64,000 nt of DNA, taken from contig JAHEFK010000004.1 of the NCBI GenBank assembly GCA_024640225.1, forward strand, positions 1 to 64,000, written 5' to 3'. The notes under the pieces were generated by a model, which searched no databases, was not told the DNA's origin, and saw only the letters and a program-made list of their open reading frames with translations. The stretch's first letter is position 1. The number at the start of each line of letters is the position of its first letter. Origin of the DNA: Bacteroidota bacterium. Its GTDB lineage: Bacteria; Bacteroidota; Bacteroidia; Chitinophagales; Chitinophagaceae. This document shows, one piece after another, positions 28,277 to 37,318 of the stretch. The translations under genes were made by a program, and so were the position numbers.

Positions 28277-28849
28277 TTAATGGGTTTTAAATATCATTGC
28301 AACACCTATTTGTCCTGTTGGCAAAACGGTAGGGCTAATTCTGAAACTTATATCTTTTGAAACATCAAAATTTTTGAGATGAGCCGAAGTCAATGCGTCT
28401 AAGGATTGTAAAGCAAAACCAACAGCGGTAAATAAAATAGTCATATCTGCAAAGCGTTTATAACTATCCTGCAATGTTTTCAAATTTGCATCGGTATACA
28501 AACCTACAAATTCATCGCTTGTTGATGGATTATTATCAATTCTAGCTATGTATGCTTTTTTATACATTTGATAGCGACTGTTATTAAAATCATAAGCCAC
28601 AAAAGCCGCAACCATCCCGGCATATATAATAGGCACTTTCCAATATTGACGATTGTATGCTTGTCCTAAGCCTGGTAAAATGGCACTGTATAAAATTGCT
28701 TTTTTAGGAATTGGCTGAAAACGTTCTTTAGGAGTAGACCATTTCCCTTCCCATCGAATAGTAGTACTATCCGATGCTGCTGTTTGTGCACACACTTGTA
28801 ATGCACACAAAAAACAAAGAAGACCACAAAAAACGAAACGCTTCAACAT
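28277..28849 (-). CDS. DUF5683 membrane protein
   Basis: A 190-residue envelope protein: signal peptide ending VCAQ, then 'PKKAILYSAILPGLGQAYNRQYWKVPIIYAGMVAAFVAYDFNN', the characteristic DUF5683 core with two membrane-associated segments, and a third hydrophobic stretch near 'FADMTILFTAVGFALQSLDAL'. Function unknown; the family is widespread in Bacteroidota. Downstream pcm is three bases away, so both are probably one transcript. Confidence 0.88.
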   Translation of the reverse strand: MLKRFVFCGLLCFLCALQVCAQTAASDSTTIRWEGKWSTPKERFQPIPKKAILYSAILPGLGQAYNRQYWKVPIIYAGMVAAFVAYDFNNSRYQMYKKAYIARIDNNPSTSDEFVGLYTDANLKTLQDSYKRFADMTILFTAVGFALQSLDALTSAHLKNFDVSKDISFRISPTVLPTGQIGVAMIFKTH

Positions 28850-28898
28850 GAATTCAAAAATAAAATAAAATAACTAAAGTTCTAGTTTATACAATAAA

Positions 28899-28927
28899 AA
28901 AAGCTGCATGCAAGGCATACAGCTTTT
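28899..28927 (-). terminator. Rho-independent terminator downstream of rny
   Basis: A 13-position stem, AAAAGCTGCATGC / GCATACAGCTTTT, with one mismatch and an AAG loop. It is followed on the minus strand by a T run and lies 18 bases past the rny stop, separating rny from the DUF5683-pcm unit. Confidence 0.8.
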
Positions 28928-28944
28928 GATTCTTTTTCTTTTTA

Positions 28945-30519
28945 TTATCGAGCAATGTTTACAGCACGTAATTCTCTGATTACCGTAACTTTTATTTGCC
29001 CAGGATATTGCATTTCTTTTTGAATTTTATCGGCAATTTCAAAAGACAAAGTATCGCTCGCTGCATCACTTACTTTATCCGCTTCAACAATAACACGCAA
29101 CTCTCTTCCTGCTTGAATAGCATATGCTTTTTCAACGCCATTGTATGCCATTGCTAATGATTCTAAATCTTTAATACGTTGCAAATAACTTTGCATCATC
29201 TCTCTACGCGCACCAGGTCGAGCTCCGCTTATCGCATCGCAAGCCTGAATGATTGGAGAAATAATATAAGTCATTTCCATCTCATCATGGTGCGCTCCAA
29301 TAGCATTTACAATTGCAGCATGCTCGCCACATTTTTCAGCTAATTTAGCACCTAATAATGCGTGGCTCAATTCTGTTTCTTCATCTGGCACTTTACCAAT
29401 ATCATGAAGTAAACCCGCGCGTTTAGCCAATTTTACTATTTTTTGACCAAGCCCTAATTCAGCAGCCATAATACCACAAAGGTTGGCCGTTTCTTTAGAG
29501 TGCATTAATAAATTTTGACCATAAGAAGAACGGAAACGCATTTTACCAATCATACGTACCAAGTCTTTATGTAAACCATGCACGCCTAATTCAATAATGG
29601 TGCGCTCACCAATTTCCATTACTTGTTCTTCTAGTTGTTTTTTTGTTTTCTCTACTACTTCTTCAATACGAGCAGGGTGTATACGACCATCTTGTACTAA
29701 ACGTTGTAAAGACAAACGAGCAATTTCTCTACGCAATGGATCGAAGCAAGACAAGATAATCGCTTCTGGGGTATCGTCAATTATTAAATCCACGCCCGTA
29801 GCAGCTTCTAATGCTCTAATATTACGACCTTCTCTACCAATGATTTGGCCTTTAATTTCATCACTTTCCAAATTAAATACCGTTATGGCATTTTCAATGG
29901 TCTGCTCTGCAGCAGTACGCTGAATAGTTTGAATAACAATTTTCTTAGCTTCTTTACTAGCATTCAGTTTAGCCTCCTCCATTATCTCTTTCACATAAGA
30001 CATGGCATTGGTACGCGCTTCTTCTTTGACTGCTTCCATCAATTCCGACTTCGCTTCTTCTGCACTTAAATTAGCTACTTTCTCAAGACGTTTTACATGC
30101 TCTTCTTGGTGCTTCTCTAATTCTGCACGCTTTATATTAACCGCCTCTAATTGTTTGTTTAAATGTTCTTTTTGTTGTTCTACTTCATTTACATTTTTCT
30201 GAAATGCAGCCGTTTTATCATTTAAACTTTGTTGTTGTTGCTTAATCTTATTTTCGGACTCAGCAATTTTTTGTACGCGTTGGTTAGCCTCTTTTTCTTG
30301 TTCTGTTTTTAATTGCAAGAAATGCTCTTTAGCTTCCAATAATTTTTTTTCTTTAAGCGTTTCCGCAATTGTTTTAGCATTTTCGATAGTCTTAGCAGCT
30401 TGCTCTTCAGCATCTTTTATCAGCTGTTGTGTATTTTTAGCAAATAATTGTTTTCCCAAAAATATGCCTATCAAAATAGCTGCCACTGCAACAATGGCAA
30501 CAATAATAGTAGTATCCAT
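28945..30519 (-). CDS. rny: Ribonuclease Y
   Basis: A 524-residue membrane-anchored endoribonuclease that starts mRNA decay. Order: N-terminal transmembrane helix (residues ~4-24), long Lys/Glu/Gln-rich coiled coil (~30-200), KH RNA-binding domain (~213-280, [22 protein letters not shown]) and HD phosphohydrolase domain (~335-435, with HSKETANL and LLHDIGK), then the C-terminal domain. Normal length. It stands alone, with a hairpin in its 5' region and a strong terminator. Confidence 0.96.
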   Translation of the reverse strand: MDTTIIVAIVAVAAILIGIFLGKQLFAKNTQQLIKDAEEQAAKTIENAKTIAETLKEKKLLEAKEHFLQLKTEQEKEANQRVQKIAESENKIKQQQQSLNDKTAAFQKNVNEVEQQKEHLNKQLEAVNIKRAELEKHQEEHVKRLEKVANLSAEEAKSELMEAVKEEARTNAMSYVKEIMEEAKLNASKEAKKIVIQTIQRTAAEQTIENAITVFNLESDEIKGQIIGREGRNIRALEAATGVDLIIDDTPEAIILSCFDPLRREIARLSLQRLVQDGRIHPARIEEVVEKTKKQLEEQVMEIGERTIIELGVHGLHKDLVRMIGKMRFRSSYGQNLLMHSKETANLCGIMAAELGLGQKIVKLAKRAGLLHDIGKVPDEETELSHALLGAKLAEKCGEHAAIVNAIGAHHDEMEMTYIISPIIQACDAISGARPGARREMMQSYLQRIKDLESLAMAYNGVEKAYAIQAGRELRVIVEADKVSDAASDTLSFEIADKIQKEMQYPGQIKVTVIRELRAVNIAR

Positions 30520-30551
30520 GTATTCTTCTTTTTATATATTTAAAATATTAC

Positions 30552-30579
30552 AATAAGTACCTGATGTTAAGTGCTTATT
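30552..30579. other. Inverted repeat in the rny upstream region
   Basis: AATAAGTAC and GTGCTTATT, separated by a 10-base loop, pair over nine positions with one G-T wobble. It lies 33 bases upstream of the rny ATG in a 233-base spacer that is otherwise AT-rich and holds no gene I can see. It could form in the rny leader RNA or be an operator; no evidence decides. Confidence 0.35.
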
Positions 30580-30699
30580 ATATTCATAATCAAGATGCAA
30601 GATACTAAAAGATTTTGTTTAATGGAAGTAAAATAACAACCCAATTGTGAACAATCCTTATGAAATAACTAATTACCAATGAATTATTTAGCCTTGCTA

Positions 30700-30730
30700 T
30701 TGAACTAATCATGATTTAATAGTATTTTCG
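30700..30730 (+). promoter_or_regulatory. Possible promoter for the NlpC/P60 gene (TTG-N20-TATTTTCG)
   Basis: TTG at 30700-30702 and TATTTTCG at 30723-30730 match the two-part consensus with one mismatch in the -7 element. The leader to the GTG at 30753 would be about 20 bases. Confidence 0.4.
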
Positions 30731-30752
30731 CTTATTCAATTCATTTTATAAA

Positions 30753-31541
30753 GTGCTAGTACTTTCTTACGCTTATTGTAATGTGCCTGTTATGCCGCTC
30801 CGTGCCGAGCCGTCGCATAGGGCTGAGCAAACCAGTCAAGTACTTTTTGGCGAGAATGTAGAAATTCTTGAATTAGCCCCAAACGAATGGGCTAAAATCA
30901 AAATTGCCTTTGATGAATATATTGGGTACTGCAAAATTTCTCAATTGCAGACTATTGCCTTAAAAGAATACAATAAAGAAAGTAAATACATAGCAAGCAG
31001 CAACAATGATGTTGTCCATTTTGAGGAAGGACAAATGTGGCTACCCATGGGTGCTGAATTAAGAGGCATGAACGGCGTAAGCCTTCCGTATATGGGAAAA
31101 ATTGGGAAATATAAAGGTCGTAAAGAACTGTTTCATCAATTACAGCCTACTTGTGAAAACATACTAAAAATAGCGCAACTATATTTACATGCTCCCTACC
31201 AGTGGGGCGGCAAAACGATTGCTGGCATTGATTGCTCTGGTTTTTCTCAACTTGTCTTCAAATTGAATGGGCTACGCATACAACGCGATGCATATCAGCA
31301 AGCTCAACAAGGCACTACCGTTGATTTTTTACAAAATGCCAAAGCAGGGGATTTAGCCTTCTTTGATAATGCAGATGAAAAAATAACCCATGTGGGTATC
31401 CTCTTAAATGCCAACACCATCATGCATGCAACCGAAACAAGTGGTAAAGTGGTAATAGATCGTATAGATAATGAAGGCATTATTAGTGTAAGCCTTAAAA
31501 AACGCACCCATCAATTACGCTTTGTGAAAAGGTATTTTTAA
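30753..31541 (+). CDS. C40 family (NlpC/P60) peptidase with SH3-like N-terminus
   Basis: A 262-residue cell-wall hydrolase candidate. An N-terminal SH3-like region (residues ~5-65: VPVMPLRAEPSHRAEQTSQVLFGE, NEWAKIKIAFDEYIGYC) is followed by a second beta region and the NlpC/P60 domain. The catalytic Cys is Cys161 in GIDCSGFSQ, and the His is His213 in THVGIL. There is no signal peptide, as in close relatives of the family, so export is uncertain. The start is a GTG; I see no better ATG. It faces the repeat-protein gene at 31554. It probably cleaves peptidoglycan stem peptides, by family. Confidence 0.9.
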   Translation: MLVLSYAYCNVPVMPLRAEPSHRAEQTSQVLFGENVEILELAPNEWAKIKIAFDEYIGYCKISQLQTIALKEYNKESKYIASSNNDVVHFEEGQMWLPMGAELRGMNGVSLPYMGKIGKYKGRKELFHQLQPTCENILKIAQLYLHAPYQWGGKTIAGIDCSGFSQLVFKLNGLRIQRDAYQQAQQGTTVDFLQNAKAGDLAFFDNADEKITHVGILLNANTIMHATETSGKVVIDRIDNEGIISVSLKKRTHQLRFVKRYF

Positions 31542-31553
31542 GTTGTAGTAATA

Positions 31554-32630
31554 TTAATAACTCACACCTTTGTAAAAAACTCTATTGACATTAGCTGCAA
31601 ACTGATATACTAAAACATCATAATTCAATTTATAACTTTCTACATTATTAGCCACTTCATAAACGGTTCCTTCAGTAACCAATTTTAGATTACCCATTTG
31701 ATTAACATAGGCCAAAGAATGATAATGCGCTTGCAATGTTTGTGGATATTGATTTTCTAATGAAATGAAATTGCCTTTATAAAAAACCTTAAAGTAATTG
31801 GCATTATCCTTAAACGCTACCATATGATCAGCAACTGTATAACTTGGACTGAAGAAGCCCACATTTAAAATCTTTCCATCATAGAAAATTTTAAAATATC
31901 CATCACTTGTTACAAATGCCACTAAATCATCGCCCACGCTATACGATGTAGCAGGATAACTATCTAATTGATACGTAGTGCCTTTATAAAATACTTTAAA
32001 TTGTTTATTGATATCGGTATAGGCCACAATGTCTCTCCCCACGGCAAAGTCTTGCACTAGATAATCTTCTTGCTCAATAATCTGTCCATGATAAAACAAT
32101 CGAAACTGATTGGCATAGTTTAAATATGCTACCATATTGTCTGATACTTTAACCGCTTCAATGGCTGTACCAGCTAAAAAATTCTCGATGGGGTAAACCG
32201 TTCCGTTATAATAAGCCTTGTATTCATTACGAACACCATCTAAGAAAAGCAAAACACTATCGCCTAAAAAATATTCAGTACAAAGGCCTGTAAGATTTTT
32301 TATTTTACCATTATCAAATACATTGAGCGATTTAGAATTTAAGTAACTAACTAAATAATCACTAGCCCTAAATTCATTACCAAATACAAAGGGAATAGTT
32401 TGAAATGAATTGTTGTAGTATATTTTAAAATTGCGCGAATTATCTAAATACGGCATGGCAACACGACCCACTTTATAATCTATCGGTATTAGGTTATCTA
32501 CTTTTTTCAAGAGGCCATTATCCCAAATCATCATTTGATTCTGGAAATTTTGAAAAATAGCAATAGGTTGCGCTTGCATGGAAACGAAAGAGACAAGAAG
32601 CAAACAACTAAAGAATAACTTTTTTAGCAT
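31554..32630 (-). CDS. Secreted tandem-repeat protein, probably a beta-propeller
   Basis: 358 residues with a signal peptide ending SMQAQ. The mature protein consists of about eight to nine imperfect units of 35-43 residues. Each has the pattern 'Y.VGDDLVAY...NGYFKIFYDGKI..L', for example YSVGDDLVAFVTSDGYFKIF and YTVADHMVAFKDNANYFKVF. The first and last units are incomplete, which is how propellers close the ring with strands from both ends (inference). There is no catalytic motif, sorting domain or transmembrane segment. Neighbours are not functionally linked. No name known to me; function unknown. Confidence 0.75.
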   Translation of the reverse strand: MLKKLFFSCLLLVSFVSMQAQPIAIFQNFQNQMMIWDNGLLKKVDNLIPIDYKVGRVAMPYLDNSRNFKIYYNNSFQTIPFVFGNEFRASDYLVSYLNSKSLNVFDNGKIKNLTGLCTEYFLGDSVLLFLDGVRNEYKAYYNGTVYPIENFLAGTAIEAVKVSDNMVAYLNYANQFRLFYHGQIIEQEDYLVQDFAVGRDIVAYTDINKQFKVFYKGTTYQLDSYPATSYSVGDDLVAFVTSDGYFKIFYDGKILNVGFFSPSYTVADHMVAFKDNANYFKVFYKGNFISLENQYPQTLQAHYHSLAYVNQMGNLKLVTEGTVYEVANNVESYKLNYDVLVYQFAANVNRVFYKGVSY

Positions 32631-32649
32631 ACGGCAAGTTAGGTAAAAA

Positions 32650-32683
32650 AAATAAAGCCAGTAGTAGGCTACTGGCTTTATTT
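32650..32683 (-). terminator. Strong terminator downstream of infC
   Basis: A perfect 15-bp stem, AAATAAAGCCAGTAG / CTACTGGCTTTATTT, with a TAGG loop. On the minus strand a T run follows the hairpin. It lies just past the infC stop, so transcription should end there. Confidence 0.9.
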
Positions 32684-32695
32684 ATAAGAATTGGA

Positions 32696-33250
32696 TTATT
32701 TTTTCTTTTTAGGTGTGAAAATAGCAATCATTCTTCTACCTTCCATTTTAGGCATAGATTCTAAAGAGCCAATTTCTGCTAATCGTTCAGCAAATTTCAA
32801 CAATAATAATTCACCACGCTCTTGGAACATGATAGCACGACCTTTAAACTGCACATAGCATTTTACTTTGTCGCCATCTAATAAGAACTTTTCAGCATGT
32901 TTAGATTTAAAATCAAAATCGTGCTCATCGGTATTCGGTGTAAAGCGAATTTCTTTTACTTCCGATTGTTTTGATTTTGCTTTTTGCTCTTTATCTTTTT
33001 TCTTTTTCTCGTACAAGAATTTTTTGTACTCAATCACTCTACAAACCGGAGGCACAGCATTAGGAGATACTTCTACTAAATCTACACCCAACTCTACTGC
33101 AAAGGCTAAAGCTTGTTGCAAAGAATAAACAGCTGGCTCAATGCCTTCGCCAATAAGACGCACTTCTGTTGCGGTAATTTCGTTATTTAAACGATGTTCA
33201 TTTTGAGGTTTTCCTCGGTATTGAAACTTTTGATTAGGTTTTCTTTGCAT
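32696..33250 (-). CDS. infC: Translation initiation factor IF-3
   Basis: A 184-residue factor that binds the 30S subunit and ensures correct start-codon and initiator-tRNA selection. The N-domain begins NNEITATEVRLIGEG and ends in the DLVEVSPNAVPPVCRVIEYKKFLYE region; a Lys-rich linker (EKKKKDKEQKAKSKQ) leads to the C-domain with KEIRFTPNTDEHDFDFK and KCYVQFKGRAIMFQERG. An ordinary ATG is used here, whereas many bacteria use a rare start codon for infC. It follows thrS by 54 bases and ends at a strong terminator; rpmI and rplT do not follow. Confidence 0.97.
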   Translation of the reverse strand: MQRKPNQKFQYRGKPQNEHRLNNEITATEVRLIGEGIEPAVYSLQQALAFAVELGVDLVEVSPNAVPPVCRVIEYKKFLYEKKKKDKEQKAKSKQSEVKEIRFTPNTDEHDFDFKSKHAEKFLLDGDKVKCYVQFKGRAIMFQERGELLLLKFAERLAEIGSLESMPKMEGRRMIAIFTPKKKK

Positions 33251-33304
33251 TAATTATTTTTAATGTGATACTACAAAAATAGTTTAAAATATTAATAAAG
33301 CGTA

Positions 33305-35257
33305 TTAAACAGTAGAACTTCTTTTGCCTAGCATTTGCTCTTTAATTTGCACACTAAGCTCGTCAATAAAGTGTTGTAAGGTAAAGCTACCCTTATCGCC
33401 TTCGCCATGTTTACGCACCGATACCACTTTTTCTTCTTGTTCTTTCTCACCCACAATAAGCATATACGGCACTTTTACAATTTCCGTATCGCGTATTTTC
33501 TTACCAATTTTTTCGCTTCTGTCATCTACTTCTGCTCTTATATCTGCTAATTTTAGGGCATGAGCAATGTCATGCGCATAAGCACTAAACTTATCACTTA
33601 TAGGCAATATTTTCACTTGTAAAGGGGTAAGCCATAAAGGGAAATTACCAGCACAATGCTCTAATAATACTGCTAAGAAACGCTCCATAGAACCAAATGG
33701 TGCTCTATGAATCATCACAGGGCGTTTTCTAGAATTATCACTATCTACATATTCCAATTCAAAACGCTCTGGTAAATTATAATCTACTTGAATCGTTCCC
33801 AATTGCCAACTTCTTCCCAAGGCATCTTTCACCATAAAATCGAGCTTAGGACCATAGAAAGCTGCTTCTCCATATTCAATCACGGTATTCAATCCTTTTT
33901 CTGCAGCCGCTTCAATAATAGCTTGCTCTGCTATTTCCCAATTCGATTCTGACCCGATATATTTACTTCTATCATCTTGATCGCGTAAAGAAATTTGAGC
34001 GGTAAACTCTGGAAAATCTAATGAGTTTAATACAAACAACACGAGATCGATTACTTTTTTAAATTCATCTTTTACCTGATCTGGTCGGCAAAATAAATGC
34101 GCATCGTCTTGAGTAAAGCCTCTTACACGGGTCAACCCATGTAATTCGCCCGATTGCTCATAGCGATATACAGTTCCAAACTCAGCTAAACGCAATGGTA
34201 AATCTTTATATGAACGAGGTGCTGTTTTGTATATTTCGCAATGGTGCGGACAATTCATTGGCTTTAGCATAAACTCTTCGCCCTCTTGCGGAGTCGTTAT
34301 CGGACGGAAAGAATCTTTGCCATATTTCTCCCAGTGACCAGAAGTCACATATAATTGTTTGCTACCAATATGCGGTGTAACAACTGGCAAGTAACCACTT
34401 TCTAATTGCGCTTTCTGTAAGAATTGCTGTAAACGCTCTCTTAGCATTGCACCTTTTGGCAACCACAAAGGCAATCCACTTCCTACTTTTTCAGAGAAGG
34501 CAAACAACTCTAATTCTTTACCTAATTTTCTATGATCTCTTTTTTTAGCTTCTTCTAATAAAACTAGATACTCATCCAATTCTTTTTGTTGCGGAAAAGT
34601 AATACCATAAATGCGGGTAAGCATTTTGTTTTTTTCATTACCTCTCCAATACGCACCAGCAATATTGGTTAGCTTAATAGCTTTGATAAAGCCCGTGTGG
34701 GGAATATGGGGCCCTCTACACAAATCGGTAAACCCTCCTTGCGTATAAAAGGTAATATTACCATCCTCTAAACCATCAATTAATTCTAATTTGTAAGGGT
34801 CTTGCTTATCTGTAAAATAAGTTATTGCATCTGATTTAGAAACATCTTTGCGCACATACGAAGCGTTGTTTTTAGCCAACTCTTTCATCTTCGCTTCGAT
34901 TTTTTTCAAATCTTCTTCTGTTATACTGCGGTCGCCCAAATCGATATCGTAGTAAAATCCAGCTTCAATAGAAGGACCTATACCCAACTTTACACCAGGG
35001 AAAAGCGCTTCTAGCGCTTCTGCCATCAGATGTGCAGAAGAGTGCCAAAATGTAGACTTGCCCGCCTTGTCATCCCATGTTATTAATTTCAATGTGGCAT
35101 CTGAAGGAATAGCTCTAGAGAGATCCCAAACCTCTCCGTTAACTTCGGCAGCTAAAACTTTGCGCGCTAAACCTTCGCTAATAGATTTTGCAATGTCTAA
35201 CGCAGATGAGCCAGATTCATACGAGCGAACGGCGCCATCAGGAAATGTAATGTTCAT
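33305..35257 (-). CDS. thrS: Threonine--tRNA ligase
   Basis: About 650 residues from [14 protein letters not shown]. Charges tRNA-Thr and edits misacylated Ser-tRNA. Order: TGS domain (1-60), editing domain with [11 protein letters not shown] (~70-220), class II catalytic core ([36 protein letters not shown]) and anticodon-binding domain ([10 protein letters not shown]). The frame is open to 35335, but the canonical N-terminus starts at 35257 and a near-consensus -7 element lies at 35279-35286 within the extension, so the shorter form is correct. infC follows on the same strand. Confidence 0.96.
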   Translation of the reverse strand: MNITFPDGAVRSYESGSSALDIAKSISEGLARKVLAAEVNGEVWDLSRAIPSDATLKLITWDDKAGKSTFWHSSAHLMAEALEALFPGVKLGIGPSIEAGFYYDIDLGDRSITEEDLKKIEAKMKELAKNNASYVRKDVSKSDAITYFTDKQDPYKLELIDGLEDGNITFYTQGGFTDLCRGPHIPHTGFIKAIKLTNIAGAYWRGNEKNKMLTRIYGITFPQQKELDEYLVLLEEAKKRDHRKLGKELELFAFSEKVGSGLPLWLPKGAMLRERLQQFLQKAQLESGYLPVVTPHIGSKQLYVTSGHWEKYGKDSFRPITTPQEGEEFMLKPMNCPHHCEIYKTAPRSYKDLPLRLAEFGTVYRYEQSGELHGLTRVRGFTQDDAHLFCRPDQVKDEFKKVIDLVLFVLNSLDFPEFTAQISLRDQDDRSKYIGSESNWEIAEQAIIEAAAEKGLNTVIEYGEAAFYGPKLDFMVKDALGRSWQLGTIQVDYNLPERFELEYVDSDNSRKRPVMIHRAPFGSMERFLAVLLEHCAGNFPLWLTPLQVKILPISDKFSAYAHDIAHALKLADIRAEVDDRSEKIGKKIRDTEIVKVPYMLIVGEKEQEEKVVSVRKHGEGDKGSFTLQHFIDELSVQIKEQMLGKRSSTV

Positions 35258-35278
35258 TTTATGTATTTTTAATGACTG

Positions 35279-35286
35279 TAAAGATA
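35279..35286 (-). promoter_or_regulatory. Near-consensus -7 element (TATCTTTA) for thrS-infC
   Basis: Minus-strand TATCTTTA matches TAnnTTTG at all but the last base. It sits 21 bases upstream of the thrS ATG at 35257. Confidence 0.4.
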
Positions 35287-35390
35287 CAATTTCTTTAGCA
35301 TTTATTAAATGACCATTCGGCGATAAGTAAAACATAGGTTAAAATAAGTCGGAAATAAATAGAAACGTTCCAGCTAATTGAAATTGCCCT

Positions 35391-35398
35391 TATTTTTG
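35391..35398 (+). promoter_or_regulatory. -7 promoter element (TATTTTTG) for the histidine kinase
   Basis: Exact TAnnTTTG match ending six bases before the ATG at 35405, so the transcript leader should be only a few bases or absent. No -33 TTG at the proper distance. Confidence 0.5.
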
Positions 35399-35404
35399 TA
35401 AAAC

Positions 35405-36685
35405 ATGAAAAAGACCTTTCCATTAATAATTATATTAATAACCCTTTCCGTATTGGGTGTTTTAGGCATTCAAATGCTATGGATCAAAAATGCTATTTGG
35501 GTAAAAAACGACCAATATCAGCAAGATGTAAAATCGTCTTTAGTCGATATCAAAACGGCTTTGTATGAATCTTTTTTATTAAAAAATGGGTATTACAGTT
35601 TTGCACAAGACATGCAAAGCACGGGCTTCTTGCTGGAACATAGCTTTACTACTCAAAACTTAGGAAAAGATGAGATTACTCGTATTATAAGAAAAGAACT
35701 CATTAAAAATAAAATCACGCTCCCTTTTGATTATGCGATAACAAATATTTTCAACATGCCCATTATCTTCTCTGAGGGTTACAATGCAGAATACCTCAAT
35801 AGGAGTATAAATTATATTGTGACTCCTGAGCGAGCAGTACAAGTTGAGACCTTACATCTTTACATACACGAGCCCAGTAATTATATTTTGAGTAAAATTA
35901 GTTGGATGATTATTGCATCGATCATCTTTACTACCATCATTATTGCAGCTTTTACACTTACAATTAGAACGGTATTTAATCAAAAGAAAATTGCAGAAGT
36001 AAAAAATGATTTTATCAATAATATGACGCATGAATTTAAAACCCCCTTAGCTACTATTTCTTTGGCTGTAGATGCGCTCAACAATGAAAAAGTTATTCAT
36101 GATGTAGAAAAGATAAAATACTACAGTGGCATGATTAAAGAAGAAAACAAACGCATGAACAAACAAGTGGAGAAGATCTTGCAAGCGGCGCGCGTAGAAC
36201 GACAAGAATTAAAATTAATCTTACAAGAAGTAGATGCACACGAAACCATAGAACATATTGCTGAAAATGTATTATTGCAAATCCAACAAAAACAAGGCAG
36301 CTTAACCCTTGATTTAGCAGCGCATAATTTTAAACTAAAAGCAGATGAAGTACATTTTTCAAATATTATTTTCAACCTCATCGACAATGCCATAAAGTAT
36401 ACTAATGATGCTCCTACTATAAAAATCAGCACAAGCACGTTGGGGCACTTTTTAGCTATCAAAATTAGCGACAACGGTATTGGGATGAGTAAAGAAACCC
36501 AATCAAGAATTTTTGAAAAATTCTACCGTTCCCATACCGGCAACCTACACAATATAAAAGGATTTGGTTTGGGACTTAGCTACGTAAAAGCCATGACAGA
36601 AGCGCATGGTGGGAAAGTGAAAGTAGAAAGTATAGTAGGCAAAGGAAGCACCTTTACAGTGATGCTCCCTTTACTTACTAGTTAA
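35405..36685 (+). CDS. Sensor histidine kinase (orphan)
   Basis: A 426-residue inner-membrane two-component sensor. Order: TM1 (~6-25), extracytoplasmic sensor region (~26-160) without a recognised fold, TM2 (~165-190), dimerisation domain with phospho-acceptor His209 in MTHEFKTPLATI, and HATPase domain (~300-426) with NLIDNAIKYTN (N box), SDNGIGM (G1), FEKFYR (F box) and GFGLGLSYVKAM (G2). The adjacent minus-strand gene is not a response regulator, and none lies within several kilobases, so its partner is unknown. Own promoter close to the ATG. Confidence 0.93.
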   Translation: MKKTFPLIIILITLSVLGVLGIQMLWIKNAIWVKNDQYQQDVKSSLVDIKTALYESFLLKNGYYSFAQDMQSTGFLLEHSFTTQNLGKDEITRIIRKELIKNKITLPFDYAITNIFNMPIIFSEGYNAEYLNRSINYIVTPERAVQVETLHLYIHEPSNYILSKISWMIIASIIFTTIIIAAFTLTIRTVFNQKKIAEVKNDFINNMTHEFKTPLATISLAVDALNNEKVIHDVEKIKYYSGMIKEENKRMNKQVEKILQAARVERQELKLILQEVDAHETIEHIAENVLLQIQQKQGSLTLDLAAHNFKLKADEVHFSNIIFNLIDNAIKYTNDAPTIKISTSTLGHFLAIKISDNGIGMSKETQSRIFEKFYRSHTGNLHNIKGFGLGLSYVKAMTEAHGGKVKVESIVGKGSTFTVMLPLLTS

Positions 36686-36686
36686 T

Positions 36687-37268
36687 TTATATAATAACAC
36701 AAATACTCTTTATAACAGCTGCTAAACGAATAGCATCATAAATACGAGGCTCCGATGCTCCGTGTTGTTTTACAGACGCTTCATGTGATGTAACACAGCG
36801 CTCGCATCCGTTTACAGCAGACAATACCAGGCTCATTAATTCAAAGAATTCTTTTCCTAATACCGGATTCATCATTACACTCATGCGCATACCTGCCGGG
36901 TGATTTTGATAAAATTCGGTGCCGTGCATGAAATGTCTAAATCGATAAAAGATATTGTTGGTCACCATTACACTCACGCATGCATGAGTTTCTGCAATTT
37001 CTGCTTCGGTAGCTCCGGCGTTTATCGCCGCTTGTTCGAAAGCTTGCATAAGCGCAGTATGCTTTTCATTAATAGCTACAGACAAGGCTAACAGATAGCT
37101 TTCTTTTTTAGAAGTAAAGTTGTTACTCCCAATTACAGCAGTGAAATTTAATTTGATATCACTTAATGTTCTACTATCTACGGCAGCAAGTTTGTTGATA
37201 GAGATCGAATCAATTGAAGTATTCAGTTGGAGTTCGTTTAATAAACTCAGTGCTTTTTCGTTTTCCAT
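36687..37268 (-). CDS. AhpD-like carboxymuconolactone decarboxylase-family protein
   Basis: A 193-residue helical protein of the AhpD/CMD family. The redox motif is Cys155-x2-Cys158-x3-His162 in NGCERCVTSHE, matching the AhpD disulfide-reductase site, and an upstream acidic segment supports a proton-relay role. AhpD-type proteins pass electrons to AhpC; here the neighbouring upstream gene encodes an AhpC with the extra C-terminal Cys pair found in AhpD-dependent enzymes. A hairpin terminator sits between the two genes, 22 bases before this start. I infer reductase function for AhpC; low sequence specificity outside the motif keeps the symbol open. Confidence 0.82.
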   Translation of the reverse strand: MENEKALSLLNELQLNTSIDSISINKLAAVDSRTLSDIKLNFTAVIGSNNFTSKKESYLLALSVAINEKHTALMQAFEQAAINAGATEAEIAETHACVSVMVTNNIFYRFRHFMHGTEFYQNHPAGMRMSVMMNPVLGKEFFELMSLVLSAVNGCERCVTSHEASVKQHGASEPRIYDAIRLAAVIKSICVII

Positions 37269-37289
37269 AGTTTTTATATTTTTTATAAA

Positions 37290-37313
37290 AAAAACGTACC
37301 GAAGTACGTTTTT
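37290..37313 (-). terminator. Intercistronic cUUCGg hairpin between ahpC and the ahpD-like gene
   Basis: On the minus strand AAAAACGTAC, TTCG, GTACGTTTTT plus a longer T run. This gives a C(UUCG)G tetraloop, an unusually stable loop, followed by U residues. It lies 5 bases after the ahpC stop and 21 bases before the ahpD-like start, leaving no visible room for a separate promoter. Confidence 0.8.
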
Positions 37314-37318
37314 AATGA

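Noticed and set aside
35258-35335. Upstream start extending ThrS by 26 residues
   Set aside because: The canonical TGS domain begins at 35257, and a near-consensus -7 element lies in the extension.
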